Below are positions 13,961 through 21,004 of a stretch of DNA of 21,975 bases, piece by piece (position 1 is the first letter of the stretch; each line of letters opens with the position of its first letter). The DNA is taken from IMG/VR virus record IMGVR_UViG_3300046559_000137, positions 1 to 21,975 of that record; one strand, given 5' to 3'. A program made the position numbers and the translations under genes. This stretch comes from a virus. Below the pieces are notes generated by a model, which was not told the DNA's origin, did not search any database, and was given only the letters and a program-made list of their open reading frames with translations.

Positions 13961-14691
13961 TGGCCGTCTCTGCGAACGACCTGATTACCCGCTCGATGAG
14001 GGCTCTCCAAGCCTTGGGGGGTGGAGAAGTCCCTTCCGCTTCGGAGGCGAACGACGGACTGACGGCTTTAAACGCGATGCTTGATAGCTGGTCGAATGAG
14101 AACCTGACGGCCTATGCGGTACTTGAAAACTCGTTCGTTCTTTCACCGGGGACCAATTCATACACCATAGGGTCTGGTGGGGTGATTAACGTCACCCGTC
14201 CTTTAAGCATCACACAGGCTTACGTCCAGGACTCCAGTGGGAACAACTTCATCATGCAAATCCTGCCGAGGGACAAGTGGAACGAGATCGGGGACAGAAG
14301 CACGAACATCACTAGCCAACTACCGGATACGATGTTCTACGACCCTCAGTTTCCCCTAGGGGTCATCAACATCTTCCCGACACCTCTACTTGGGTATACG
14401 GTATTTTTCGACTCCCTACTTCAGCAGACTACTTTTGCGAGTCTGACGACTAATCTAGCCATGCCTCCGGGGTATGAGAGGGCGATGGTCTACAACCTCG
14501 CGGTTGAGATTTCCAACATGTTTGGTATACCAATACCTCCGGCGTCTCCGGGATCAAAGAATGTCGGTCAGTTGGCAATGGAGTCTCTAGGGAATATCAA
14601 GAGAACAAACATCAGAGAGAACATCGCAGACTACGACCCCAGCATCGTTTCTCGGTCTTACTACACCTACAACATCTATCGGGATGTGTAA
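13960..14691 (+). CDS. Head-to-tail connector / head completion protein, P22 gp4-like
   Basis: The TAATG overlap at 13960 fixes the start. The 243-residue protein has the family N-terminus (ANDLITRSMRALQALGGGEV, then PSASEANDGLTALNAMLDSW), then SPGTNSYTIGSGGVINVTRP and the PPGYERAMVYNLAVEI segment near residue 170, a set typical of gp4-like adaptors. In P22, gp4 binds under the portal after packaging and is the platform for gp10. The gp10-like gene lies one gene downstream here, separated by a methyltransferase. No separate enzyme motif is visible in this protein. Confidence 0.85.
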   Translation: MAVSANDLITRSMRALQALGGGEVPSASEANDGLTALNAMLDSWSNENLTAYAVLENSFVLSPGTNSYTIGSGGVINVTRPLSITQAYVQDSSGNNFIMQILPRDKWNEIGDRSTNITSQLPDTMFYDPQFPLGVINIFPTPLLGYTVFFDSLLQQTTFASLTTNLAMPPGYERAMVYNLAVEISNMFGIPIPPASPGSKNVGQLAMESLGNIKRTNIRENIADYDPSIVSRSYYTYNIYRDV

Positions 14692-15230
14692 TGAGGGAAC
14701 TGCCCAGTGGGAATCATTTCTTCGCACAGGACGAAGTGGAGTTCGATGAGATTCTCAAGATAATGAAAGACTCGAAATCCATGCTTGAAATAGGTTCTAG
14801 GTATGGAGAGTCTTTGAGACGTTTTGCAAGAGCGATGACCCCTAGGAGCAGGGTCGTCTCGGTTGACTTAGGTAAGGACATAGACGCGCAGAGCTATCAT
14901 TCCGGCCCGTGGTTATACAAGGTCTGTGGAGACTTAGCCGATGAATACGACATTCATTTGTTCTTGGGCGACTCTCAGGATCAGAAAATAGTAAATCAGG
15001 TGGAGAAATTGGGACCATTCGATTTCGTTTTCATAGATGGGGATCACTCCTACAAAGGGGTGAATCTTGATTGGATCAACTACGGGCCTTTGGGGAAGAT
15101 GGTTGCCTTTCACGACTGCGCTCCTCACGGTCCTGCATCTGAGACGTTTAAATCTATCTACAAGAAAAAGCAACTGATCTGGAACGCTCCTAGTGGTATG
15201 GGGATTGGCGTGATTTACAATGAGGGTTAA
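14691..15230 (+). CDS. SAM-dependent methyltransferase (Methyltransf_24-like, class I)
   Basis: ATG 14691 overlaps the preceding stop (TAATG). The 179-residue product has class I fold motifs: MLEIGSRYGESLRRFA (31-46) as the SAM-binding Gly loop, VVSVDLG (55-61) with the ribose-contacting acidic residue, FDFVFIDGDHSYKGVNLDW (110-128), and GKMVAFHDCAPHGP (135-148). The IDGDHSY plus HDC pair is characteristic of the methyltransferase family related to CmcI and to sugar or natural-product O-methyltransferases. The substrate is unknown. It is inserted between gp4-like and gp10-like genes and overlaps the latter by 11 bases, so it should be co-expressed with late genes. It could methylate the glycan made by the upstream triple glycosyltransferase. 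Confidence 0.85.
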   Translation: MRELPSGNHFFAQDEVEFDEILKIMKDSKSMLEIGSRYGESLRRFARAMTPRSRVVSVDLGKDIDAQSYHSGPWLYKVCGDLADEYDIHLFLGDSQDQKIVNQVEKLGPFDFVFIDGDHSYKGVNLDWINYGPLGKMVAFHDCAPHGPASETFKSIYKKKQLIWNAPSGMGIGVIYNEG

Positions 15231-16653
15231 TTTGTTCGGAATCGGATTAAAAGGTCACTCCCCCGCGATAGACGCTCAGCGGAGGATAAACTGCTATCTG
15301 GAACCGCAGATCGATCCCGATAGGACAAAACTCGCCCTAGTAGGGTCTCCGGGGTTGACGGCGTTTTGCACCTCTATAGGAAGTAACCCTTCTAGGGGGT
15401 TGTGGGCGGTGAATACCCTCACGACTCCCCTTGTTTTTTCGGTCAACGGGAATACGTTGTATTCGATAAACAACGCCGCGATAATTTCTAGTATTGGGAC
15501 GATAAACACCTCAAGCGGTGATGTCTCGATGGCCGATGATGGGACGTTCCTGGTCTTGGTAGACGGAACTAACGGCTGGGTCTACAACATGGGGACGGGT
15601 GTTTTAACCAAGATCACCGACGGGAACTTTACAACGACTCCTAAAACGGTGACGTGGCAGGATAATTACTTCATAGTCACTTCATCTACAAACAGGCAGT
15701 TCCAGCTCTCCCAAATCTCCCCCGGTGTAGACCCTACCGTGTGGCCCGCCGTTCAGATCAACTTCACTGGAAGCGGGGGAGGTCAGATACAAGCTGGGAT
15801 AGCGGATCACTCAGTCCTTGAGTTGTTCGGGGATGTCTACACTGAGTTTTGGCAAGACGCCGGGAATCCTGATTTCCCGTATGCAAACATCCCCGGAAGT
15901 TCTCAGGAGTTCGGTCTAGCTGCTCCAGGGTCTTTGTGTAAGTACGACAACAGCCTCGCGGGTCTTTTCAAGAACAAGATGGGGGATGTACAAGTCTCCC
16001 GTATGGCAGGCTTTAGACTTCAGAAGCTATCGACTCACGAACTGGACCACAACATCAACGACTATACCAACACGGCAGACTGTCAGGCGTTTGCGTACAT
16101 GCTGAAAGGCAATCCGCTTCTACAACTCGGGTTTCCCTCCGCAGGGGCGACGTGGGAGTTTTCTGGGTTAGGGCAGACTTGGGGTGAGAGACAAGACGCA
16201 AACGGGGGAAGATTCAGAGCCAACAAGTTCACATCGTTTCTCAACAGGAAACTAGTCTCTGATTACAGGAACGGAAATATCTACGAGATAGACGACAACG
16301 TATTTACCTATGCTGGAGACATCTTACCGATGGAGGTTTGGTCAAGACACATATGGAACGACGACAAATATATATCGATTCCCCAACTCCAAGTGGACGT
16401 AGAATCAGGCGTCGGACTGACTTCGGGTCAGGGGTCGATACCCCAGATCATGTTGGATATCTCCAAAGATGGCGGACAGACCTTCTCCGCCGTTTCGTGG
16501 TCTTCGATGGGGGCTATTGGGCAATATACGCAAAGGGTTATCTGGAGGCGGTTAGGCAGAGCGAGAGACTGGATCATCAAACTCAGGATCACCGATCCGG
16601 TAAAACGAGTCCTTACTGGAGCCAGTGCTGAGATGGTAGGAGGTACGTTCTGA
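15220..16653 (+). CDS. Packaged DNA stabilisation / tail accessory protein, P22 gp10-like
   Basis: The 477-residue product has the family N-terminal signature: FGIGLKGHSPAIDAQRRINC, then YLEPQIDPDRTKLALVGSPG. The middle is beta-rich and repetitive, as expected for this fold, and the C-terminus ends KLRITDPVKRVLTGASAEMV, then GGTF, also characteristic. In P22, gp10 binds gp4 and plugs the head together with the tail needle. ATG 15220 overlaps the methyltransferase stop by 11 bases. AGGAGG near its end (16638-16643) serves the next gene. Confidence 0.88.
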   Translation: MRVNLFGIGLKGHSPAIDAQRRINCYLEPQIDPDRTKLALVGSPGLTAFCTSIGSNPSRGLWAVNTLTTPLVFSVNGNTLYSINNAAIISSIGTINTSSGDVSMADDGTFLVLVDGTNGWVYNMGTGVLTKITDGNFTTTPKTVTWQDNYFIVTSSTNRQFQLSQISPGVDPTVWPAVQINFTGSGGGQIQAGIADHSVLELFGDVYTEFWQDAGNPDFPYANIPGSSQEFGLAAPGSLCKYDNSLAGLFKNKMGDVQVSRMAGFRLQKLSTHELDHNINDYTNTADCQAFAYMLKGNPLLQLGFPSAGATWEFSGLGQTWGERQDANGGRFRANKFTSFLNRKLVSDYRNGNIYEIDDNVFTYAGDILPMEVWSRHIWNDDKYISIPQLQVDVESGVGLTSGQGSIPQIMLDISKDGGQTFSAVSWSSMGAIGQYTQRVIWRRLGRARDWIIKLRITDPVKRVLTGASAEMVGGTF

Positions 16654-16934
16654 TGGCTGGGCCGAAACTTCAACCGCCTGGACCTCTAACCCCCATCACT
16701 CAAGAGGACGGGACGGTAACGATAGACTATGCGAGTTTTTTCCATGTCTTGCAGAACATCGCCTTCTACTCAACACGAAGCGGCCCGACTTCTACCCGAC
16801 CTACCTCTTCGAGTGAGGCACGGTGGATCGGAATGCCTTTCTTTGATACTTCCTTGAGTACGAACGGGCTTCCGGTGTTCCTGGCTATTGCGTCTTCGAA
16901 TACTTGGGTCGATGGTAATGGAGCGGTGAGATGA
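16653..16934 (+). CDS. Small tail-associated protein (93 aa)
   Basis: AGGAGG (16638-16643) serves ATG 16653, which overlaps the gp10-like stop. The segment RPTSSSEARWIGMPFFDTSL, followed by NGLPVFLAIASSNTWVDGNG, resembles a short motif that often closes phage tail or fibre proteins (RW.GMPFFDT...G.P.F). Here it is a stand-alone protein in the position where P22 encodes its tail needle, gp26. It is too short for a needle and has no long coiled coil. It may be a tail tip piece or assembly factor. Confidence 0.6.
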   Translation: MAGPKLQPPGPLTPITQEDGTVTIDYASFFHVLQNIAFYSTRSGPTSTRPTSSSEARWIGMPFFDTSLSTNGLPVFLAIASSNTWVDGNGAVR

Positions 16935-17191
16935 TCGTCAGTCAGTTAAACCACGTACAACCCAAAGCCTCGGTGATGAACGTGGGTGATGTGCTGCCTA
17001 AAAGGGTCGATGAGGATCACGTCCTGAGAGTCTTGTCTGGGAAGGTTCGTCACTGGATAGACTCAAGACTTCAAGGTGAATACGATAAAGAGCAGTTCTG
17101 CGATGTGAGGGCGGGGGTTTGGCATGTCTTCGAGCCGGTGGAGGATGTTACCGTGCTTTCGTTCACCAAAACCCCGAAGATAGAACTATGA
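16931..17191 (+). CDS. Small cupin-fold protein (86 aa), first of a pair
   Basis: ATG 16931 overlaps the preceding stop (ATGA). The protein shows the two-part small cupin pattern: VGDVLPKRVDEDHVLRVLSG (18-37) with the strand-turn-strand before SGK, then VRAGVWHVFEPVEDVTVLSF (59-78) with Gly62 and His65. Unlike metal cupins, the first motif has a single His (His30), and Lys/Arg occupy the usual HxH position. It may therefore not bind metal by itself, or it may have a binding rather than a catalytic role. It ends in ATGA overlap with a second cupin, so the two may form a heterodimer. Confidence 0.7.
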   Translation: MIVSQLNHVQPKASVMNVGDVLPKRVDEDHVLRVLSGKVRHWIDSRLQGEYDKEQFCDVRAGVWHVFEPVEDVTVLSFTKTPKIEL

Positions 17192-17514
17192 GATTCCATG
17201 GCGACTCAATAGGGGAGATTCCGCAATTCGATCTCACCGTCGATGGGGTGTTTATCAAAAGATTCAAGCTTAAGAAAAACGAAGTCGTCCCCCAACACGC
17301 GCATACTCACAGTCACGTGACAATTCTAGGTTATGGGTCTCTTAGAGTTTGGAGAGGTGAAGACCCGAACTACATGGATTACGTGCCGGGAATGATCCAT
17401 ATTCCGGCCTACACTAAACACCAATTTCTAGCTTTAGAGGATAGTGAGCTTTACTGTATCCACAATTCAGAGCACGCAATGATTCACGAAGAGAATAGAC
17501 TGGAGTTGGTATGA
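17188..17514 (+). CDS. Small metal-type cupin protein (108 aa), second of a pair
   Basis: ATG 17188 overlaps the first cupin's stop (ATGA). An upstream in-frame extension to 17119 would lie inside the first cupin out of frame and is rejected. Motif 1 is VVPQHAHTHSHVTILGYGSL (33-52), with His37, His39 and His43 as candidate metal ligands and Gly48/Gly50 in the turn. Motif 2 is DYVPGMIHIPAYTKHQFLAL (64-83), with His78 as the usual final ligand. Single-domain cupins include sugar isomerases, dioxygenases, and binding proteins. With a triple glycosyltransferase and methyltransferase nearby, a sugar-related role is plausible but unproven. It overlaps the ejection protein gene by ATGA. Confidence 0.8.
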   Translation: MRFHGDSIGEIPQFDLTVDGVFIKRFKLKKNEVVPQHAHTHSHVTILGYGSLRVWRGEDPNYMDYVPGMIHIPAYTKHQFLALEDSELYCIHNSEHAMIHEENRLELV

Positions 17515-18269
17515 GGTCACTCAAAAGGCAAAGAGGATTTCTAGGAGTTGGCGCGGCCATTCTAGGCGGCGCGGTTGGTTCTTCCGTTATCGGAGCGATA
17601 GGGTCTAACCGAGCCGCCCAAACTCAGGCCAACGCAGCTAACAACGCCACTCAGACACAACTAGCTGAGTTTCAGGGGATCAGCAACAACCTCCAGCCTT
17701 GGATGCAGCAGGGACAGACTTCTCTAAGTCAGTTGGGGCAAGGTCTTCAACCCGGAGGGCAGTTCAATCACATGTTCGGTATGCAGGACTTCCAACAGAG
17801 TCCCGCGTATCAATTCAACCTCCAACAAGGTCAGCAGGCGATAGACAAAGCGGCCAACGCCAAAGGGGGAGGGAATCTGTACGCCCCTCAAACGCTTCAG
17901 GATATATCCAGATTCTCTCAAGGGCTTGCTAGTAACGAGTTCCAAAACGCCTTCAGCAACTACCAGACCGGAGTGGGGAATATATGGAATAGGCTCTACA
18001 ACACCTCTCAGTCGGGACAGAACGCGGCGGCTAATCTTGGGGGTTTTGGAACCACGACCGCAGGGCAGATAGGGAACAACATGATCGGGGCGGGTAATGC
18101 TCAAGCCGCAGGACAAATGGGAGTAGCTGGTAGTCTCGCGGGAGGTCTGAACAGCCTCACGAATTACTCGATGATGCAGAACCTTCTTTCTCAGCAACAA
18201 CAGCCAACCTACAATCAGAGTGTTAACGGGTATATCGGCCCGCTCGGATATAACCCACAGGGGGAATAA
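17511..18269 (+). CDS. Internal virion / DNA ejection protein, P22 gp7-like class
   Basis: ATG 17511 overlaps the cupin stop. The protein starts with a basic stretch and a Gly-rich hydrophobic helix (GVGAAILGGAVGSSVIGAIG, about 12-31), then Ala/Gln/Asn-rich helices. The phage signature segments are NNLQPWMQQGQTSLSQLGQG, DFQQSPAYQFNLQQGQQAID and FSQGLASNEFQNAFSNYQTG. Proteins of this class are packaged inside the head and ejected to help carry DNA across the envelope. It is the first of three adjacent genes of similar character, the arrangement of P22 genes 7, 20 and 16. Confidence 0.78.
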   Translation: MRSLKRQRGFLGVGAAILGGAVGSSVIGAIGSNRAAQTQANAANNATQTQLAEFQGISNNLQPWMQQGQTSLSQLGQGLQPGGQFNHMFGMQDFQQSPAYQFNLQQGQQAIDKAANAKGGGNLYAPQTLQDISRFSQGLASNEFQNAFSNYQTGVGNIWNRLYNTSQSGQNAAANLGGFGTTTAGQIGNNMIGAGNAQAAGQMGVAGSLAGGLNSLTNYSMMQNLLSQQQQPTYNQSVNGYIGPLGYNPQGE

Positions 18270-19615
18270 TGCCTATTGACGCATCCATTCCGCTCAGTTT
18301 CCGTCCGACCACGGAGATGATGTCGCCTGTCCAGGCTTTGACTCTTAAAGACCTGGCTCAAAGGGTTCAGGCTCAACAGGTAGAGACTCAGAAACAGCAA
18401 GGCATTACCCAGTTGATGAAACAACCGGGATCGGTGGACCCCAAAACAGGGATGGTCGCTCTACCGGCTATCGCTCAAGCTGCGCAGATCGATCCTTTCT
18501 ATGCTTTCAAGCTTCAGGACCATAACGAGAAAGTAAGGCTAAACAGACTCCAGATAAGCCAAGAACAGCAGCAATACGACCTCGGGGTGAAGACTGCTAC
18601 GCTTTCATCCTACAAGCGGCATCTATCTGAGGGTATGTCAAGACCCGAAGCTATCAAGGCCGCTAACCTGGATAGGCAGAATCTCATTTCTGAAGACGAC
18701 AGGACAGGAAGGATCAGGACCGCAGGCTTTGACGACCAGGACATAAAACAAGCTATGGGGAGGTACATCGACAATCCCGAGGGTCTTGAGGACGACATCA
18801 TAAGGCAAGGCGGGAAATTGCCAGATGTTGCCGCCCCCAGGACCAGGAACAGGATCGAAGGAACGAACGAGGTTCAAGAGCAATACAACACAAGGACTGG
18901 ACAGTGGGAGAAAGTTGGAGGTGGACCGAGATTCAAGCCGGACGAAACAAAGGGAGGATTTGAGGGTAAGAATGGGGAATTGCTTGCGGCTCTGGCAGAG
19001 AAGGGCGTTTCCCTACCTGCGGGGTTCAGATCAAAAACTCAGCAACTTGGGCTCTTAAACTCACTTCGGGAAAGAAACCCAAGCCTCTCCCCGGATGAGA
19101 TCGCGGACAAGGTTAAGAACGGACAGATTGATCTTGCTAACGTCAAGAAAGCGGGTCAGGTCGCGGCTGGTATAGCTGGTAAGGTTGCTTATGCAGAGAA
19201 CGAACTAGAGCAGACCATTCCCCTTGTTAGGGAGGCTTCTGCAAAACTTCCAAGAGGGCAGTTCATCCCGTTCAATAAACTCAAACAGATGAGTCAGGAT
19301 AAGTTCTCGAATCCCGATTTGGCAGAGTTTCGTATGTACATGACCTCGCTTTCAAATGCTTATGACATGCTCGCCGCTAGGGGTGGGACGGACGTTGAGA
19401 AGCGGGCCGAGGGGAGGAGAAACTTCGAGACAGCGCAATCCCCTGAAGCTCTTGAGGCTGTCCTTCGTGCCGTTCAGAAAGAAGCCCAAGCATCCGGAAG
19501 GGCGGCGCAAGCGGCTATGAAGCCTCCGGGATCAAAGAAGGAACAAGAAAAAGCCACCTCTAAAAGCGGCAGACCTATGCACAAGAATGAAGACGGAAAG
19601 TGGGAGTACGACTAA
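18269..19615 (+). CDS. Internal virion / DNA ejection protein (448 aa), second of three
   Basis: The TAATG overlap fixes the start. The product is long, helical and Gln-rich. It starts MPIDASIPLSFRPTTEMMSP, has QALTLKDLAQRVQAQQVETQ (about 22-41), then a central globular or helical part, and ends with SKSGRPMHKNEDGKWEYD, a short C-terminal module seen in several phage internal proteins. No catalytic motif is seen. Its place between the gp7-like protein and another internal protein makes gp20-like DNA ejection the best reading. The assignment is by context. Confidence 0.68.
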   Translation: MPIDASIPLSFRPTTEMMSPVQALTLKDLAQRVQAQQVETQKQQGITQLMKQPGSVDPKTGMVALPAIAQAAQIDPFYAFKLQDHNEKVRLNRLQISQEQQQYDLGVKTATLSSYKRHLSEGMSRPEAIKAANLDRQNLISEDDRTGRIRTAGFDDQDIKQAMGRYIDNPEGLEDDIIRQGGKLPDVAAPRTRNRIEGTNEVQEQYNTRTGQWEKVGGGPRFKPDETKGGFEGKNGELLAALAEKGVSLPAGFRSKTQQLGLLNSLRERNPSLSPDEIADKVKNGQIDLANVKKAGQVAAGIAGKVAYAENELEQTIPLVREASAKLPRGQFIPFNKLKQMSQDKFSNPDLAEFRMYMTSLSNAYDMLAARGGTDVEKRAEGRRNFETAQSPEALEAVLRAVQKEAQASGRAAQAAMKPPGSKKEQEKATSKSGRPMHKNEDGKWEYD

Positions 19616-20904
19616 TGGCACTCGTCCCCGCTGACGATCTCCCTTCTGGTTTGGTTCCTGCTGACGATCTCCCTGATGTTGGGAGAAAGACCCCGAAGCA
19701 GATGAGAGGAGATGCCCAGGAATTACTCCCGCCATTGGTATCTGGGAGACTGGGGATTCATGGACCTAGAGAGTTTCGTAAGGAAGACCCTGGAAGCATG
19801 GTTAGGGGGCTTTCTGAGTTCCCCGAGAGGGCGGGGTTTGGTGTAACTGATCTGTTGGCAAAAAGTCCCGCTACTCGTCCCCTAGCGGCTCCGGCGGGAT
19901 ATGCGACAAGCCTAGCCCTTGAGGCTCTACCGTCTTTATTTCCTGGTGCAAAGCCCGCTGAGATCGCCCTGAAAGACGTTGTGAAGATGCAGACGCTAAA
20001 AGAGGGACGCAATCTAGGCCTGAATGTCCCGCCTTCCGCTGTTGGTTCTGGTCACGTAGAGAGGGGGATAGAAAGCCTCGGGGGGAAAGCTGATATAGGC
20101 AGGGAAATCTCCTCAAGGAACAGAGAGGCGGTTCAGGTCATTGCCCGGCGTGAGGCTGGGCTTGCTCCTGATGCCCCGATAACAGAAGGCACCTTAGAGG
20201 CTGCTAGGCATCAGTTGTCTTTGCCCTACAGGCAGATTTCCGCTCTATCGAACAAAGCCGCTCAGGCATTGGAAAAACTCAAATCTGCACGAATTGATGC
20301 CAAAGACCTGTGGAGCAAGTACGGCAGGGAACCAGATCCAGCTACTCGCAGACTTGCGATGAAAGCAGACCTAAATGTGGACAGACTGGAAGGAGTAATT
20401 TCAAATGAAGCAGGAGAGTTGGCCCCAAACCTTCTGCCCGCTCTGAAACAGGCTAGAGTCAACATCGCCAAAAACTACGACATAGAGAAAGCGTTGAATG
20501 TCGGGACTGGTGAAATTGACGCCAGAGTAATCGGCAGGATGGTTGACAAACGAGGGACTAAAGCAGTCACCGGAGACCTTCAAACAGTGGGAAAGTTCGC
20601 TCAAGCTTTCCCTGATTTTGTCCAGCCCAAAGACGTAGCAAGGGACGTAAGTGCTCTTAGACCTTACCTCGCTCTAGGAGCTTTGGGTGGCGGTGGTGCT
20701 TTATCCGAGCATTACACAGGTACTCCCTATGGTATGGCTCTAGGGGCACTACCGTTTATCTCTCCTGCTGCGAGAGGTTTGGCGTTGTCTAAACTCATGC
20801 AGTCAGGAGCATTGGGGCCCGGCGCTTCAGCATCAAGGGTTGGGGCGGCGAGCCTCATTCCACTCTCAAGACTAGGGACTCAAGATGACGATGCCGGACG
20901 ATGA
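19615..20904 (+). CDS. Internal virion / DNA ejection protein (429 aa), third of three
   Basis: ATG 19615 overlaps the preceding stop (TAATG). An in-frame GTG-type extension to 19600 would add five residues inside the previous gene and is rejected. The N-terminus carries a doubled LVPADDLP motif, a short element found in other phage internal proteins. The middle has long amphipathic helices (RQISALSNKAAQALEKLKSA) and the end has a hydrophobic Gly/Ala segment (YLALGALGGGGALSEHYTGT, PYGMALGALPFISPAARGLA) that could insert in a membrane. This fits a gp16-like protein that crosses the host envelope. No peptidoglycan-lytic motif is recognised. Confidence 0.68.
   Translation: MALVPADDLPSGLVPADDLPDVGRKTPKQMRGDAQELLPPLVSGRLGIHGPREFRKEDPGSMVRGLSEFPERAGFGVTDLLAKSPATRPLAAPAGYATSLALEALPSLFPGAKPAEIALKDVVKMQTLKEGRNLGLNVPPSAVGSGHVERGIESLGGKADIGREISSRNREAVQVIARREAGLAPDAPITEGTLEAARHQLSLPYRQISALSNKAAQALEKLKSARIDAKDLWSKYGREPDPATRRLAMKADLNVDRLEGVISNEAGELAPNLLPALKQARVNIAKNYDIEKALNVGTGEIDARVIGRMVDKRGTKAVTGDLQTVGKFAQAFPDFVQPKDVARDVSALRPYLALGALGGGGALSEHYTGTPYGMALGALPFISPAARGLALSKLMQSGALGPGASASRVGAASLIPLSRLGTQDDDAGR
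19621..19674 (+). repeat. Tandem LVPADDLP motif, 30-bp period
   Basis: Codons for LVPADDLP occur at 19621-19644 and again at 19651-19674, separated by Ser-Gly. Fifteen bases (GCTGACGATCTCCCT) are identical in both copies at 19630-19644 and 19660-19674. The repeat stands at the extreme N-terminus of the third ejection-type protein. Confidence 0.85.
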
Positions 20905-21004
20905 AAGATCAGGTCTTTACGACCCCGAAGAGGAATTCGCTTGGGATATGGACAACAACTATCCTCTAGACCCTGATGATGAAGAAGGCGAGGAAGGTGA
21001 ATAG
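20885..21004 (+). CDS. Acidic microprotein (39 aa)
   Basis: ATG 20885 lies 20 bases inside the end of the preceding gene, and the frame ends at TAG 21002-21004, overlapping the next GTG by one base. About 17 of 39 residues are Asp or Glu: PDDERSGLYDPEEEF, AWDMDNNYPLDPDDEE, GEEGE. Such a peptide could mimic DNA or mask a basic protein surface. Its last codons also form the GAGGAAGG ribosome binding site of the ATP-grasp gene, so part of its sequence is constrained by that role. No family recognised. Confidence 0.5.
   Translation: MTMPDDERSGLYDPEEEFAWDMDNNYPLDPDDEEGEEGE

Noticed and set aside
17119-17187. 23-residue extension of the second cupin
   Set aside because: It runs out of frame through the first cupin gene; ATG 17188 overlaps that gene's stop by ATGA as elsewhere in the window.
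20901-20969. 22-codon frame starting ATGA at the end of the third ejection gene
   Set aside because: The overlapping acidic frame from 20885 is longer and reaches exactly to the next gene's start.
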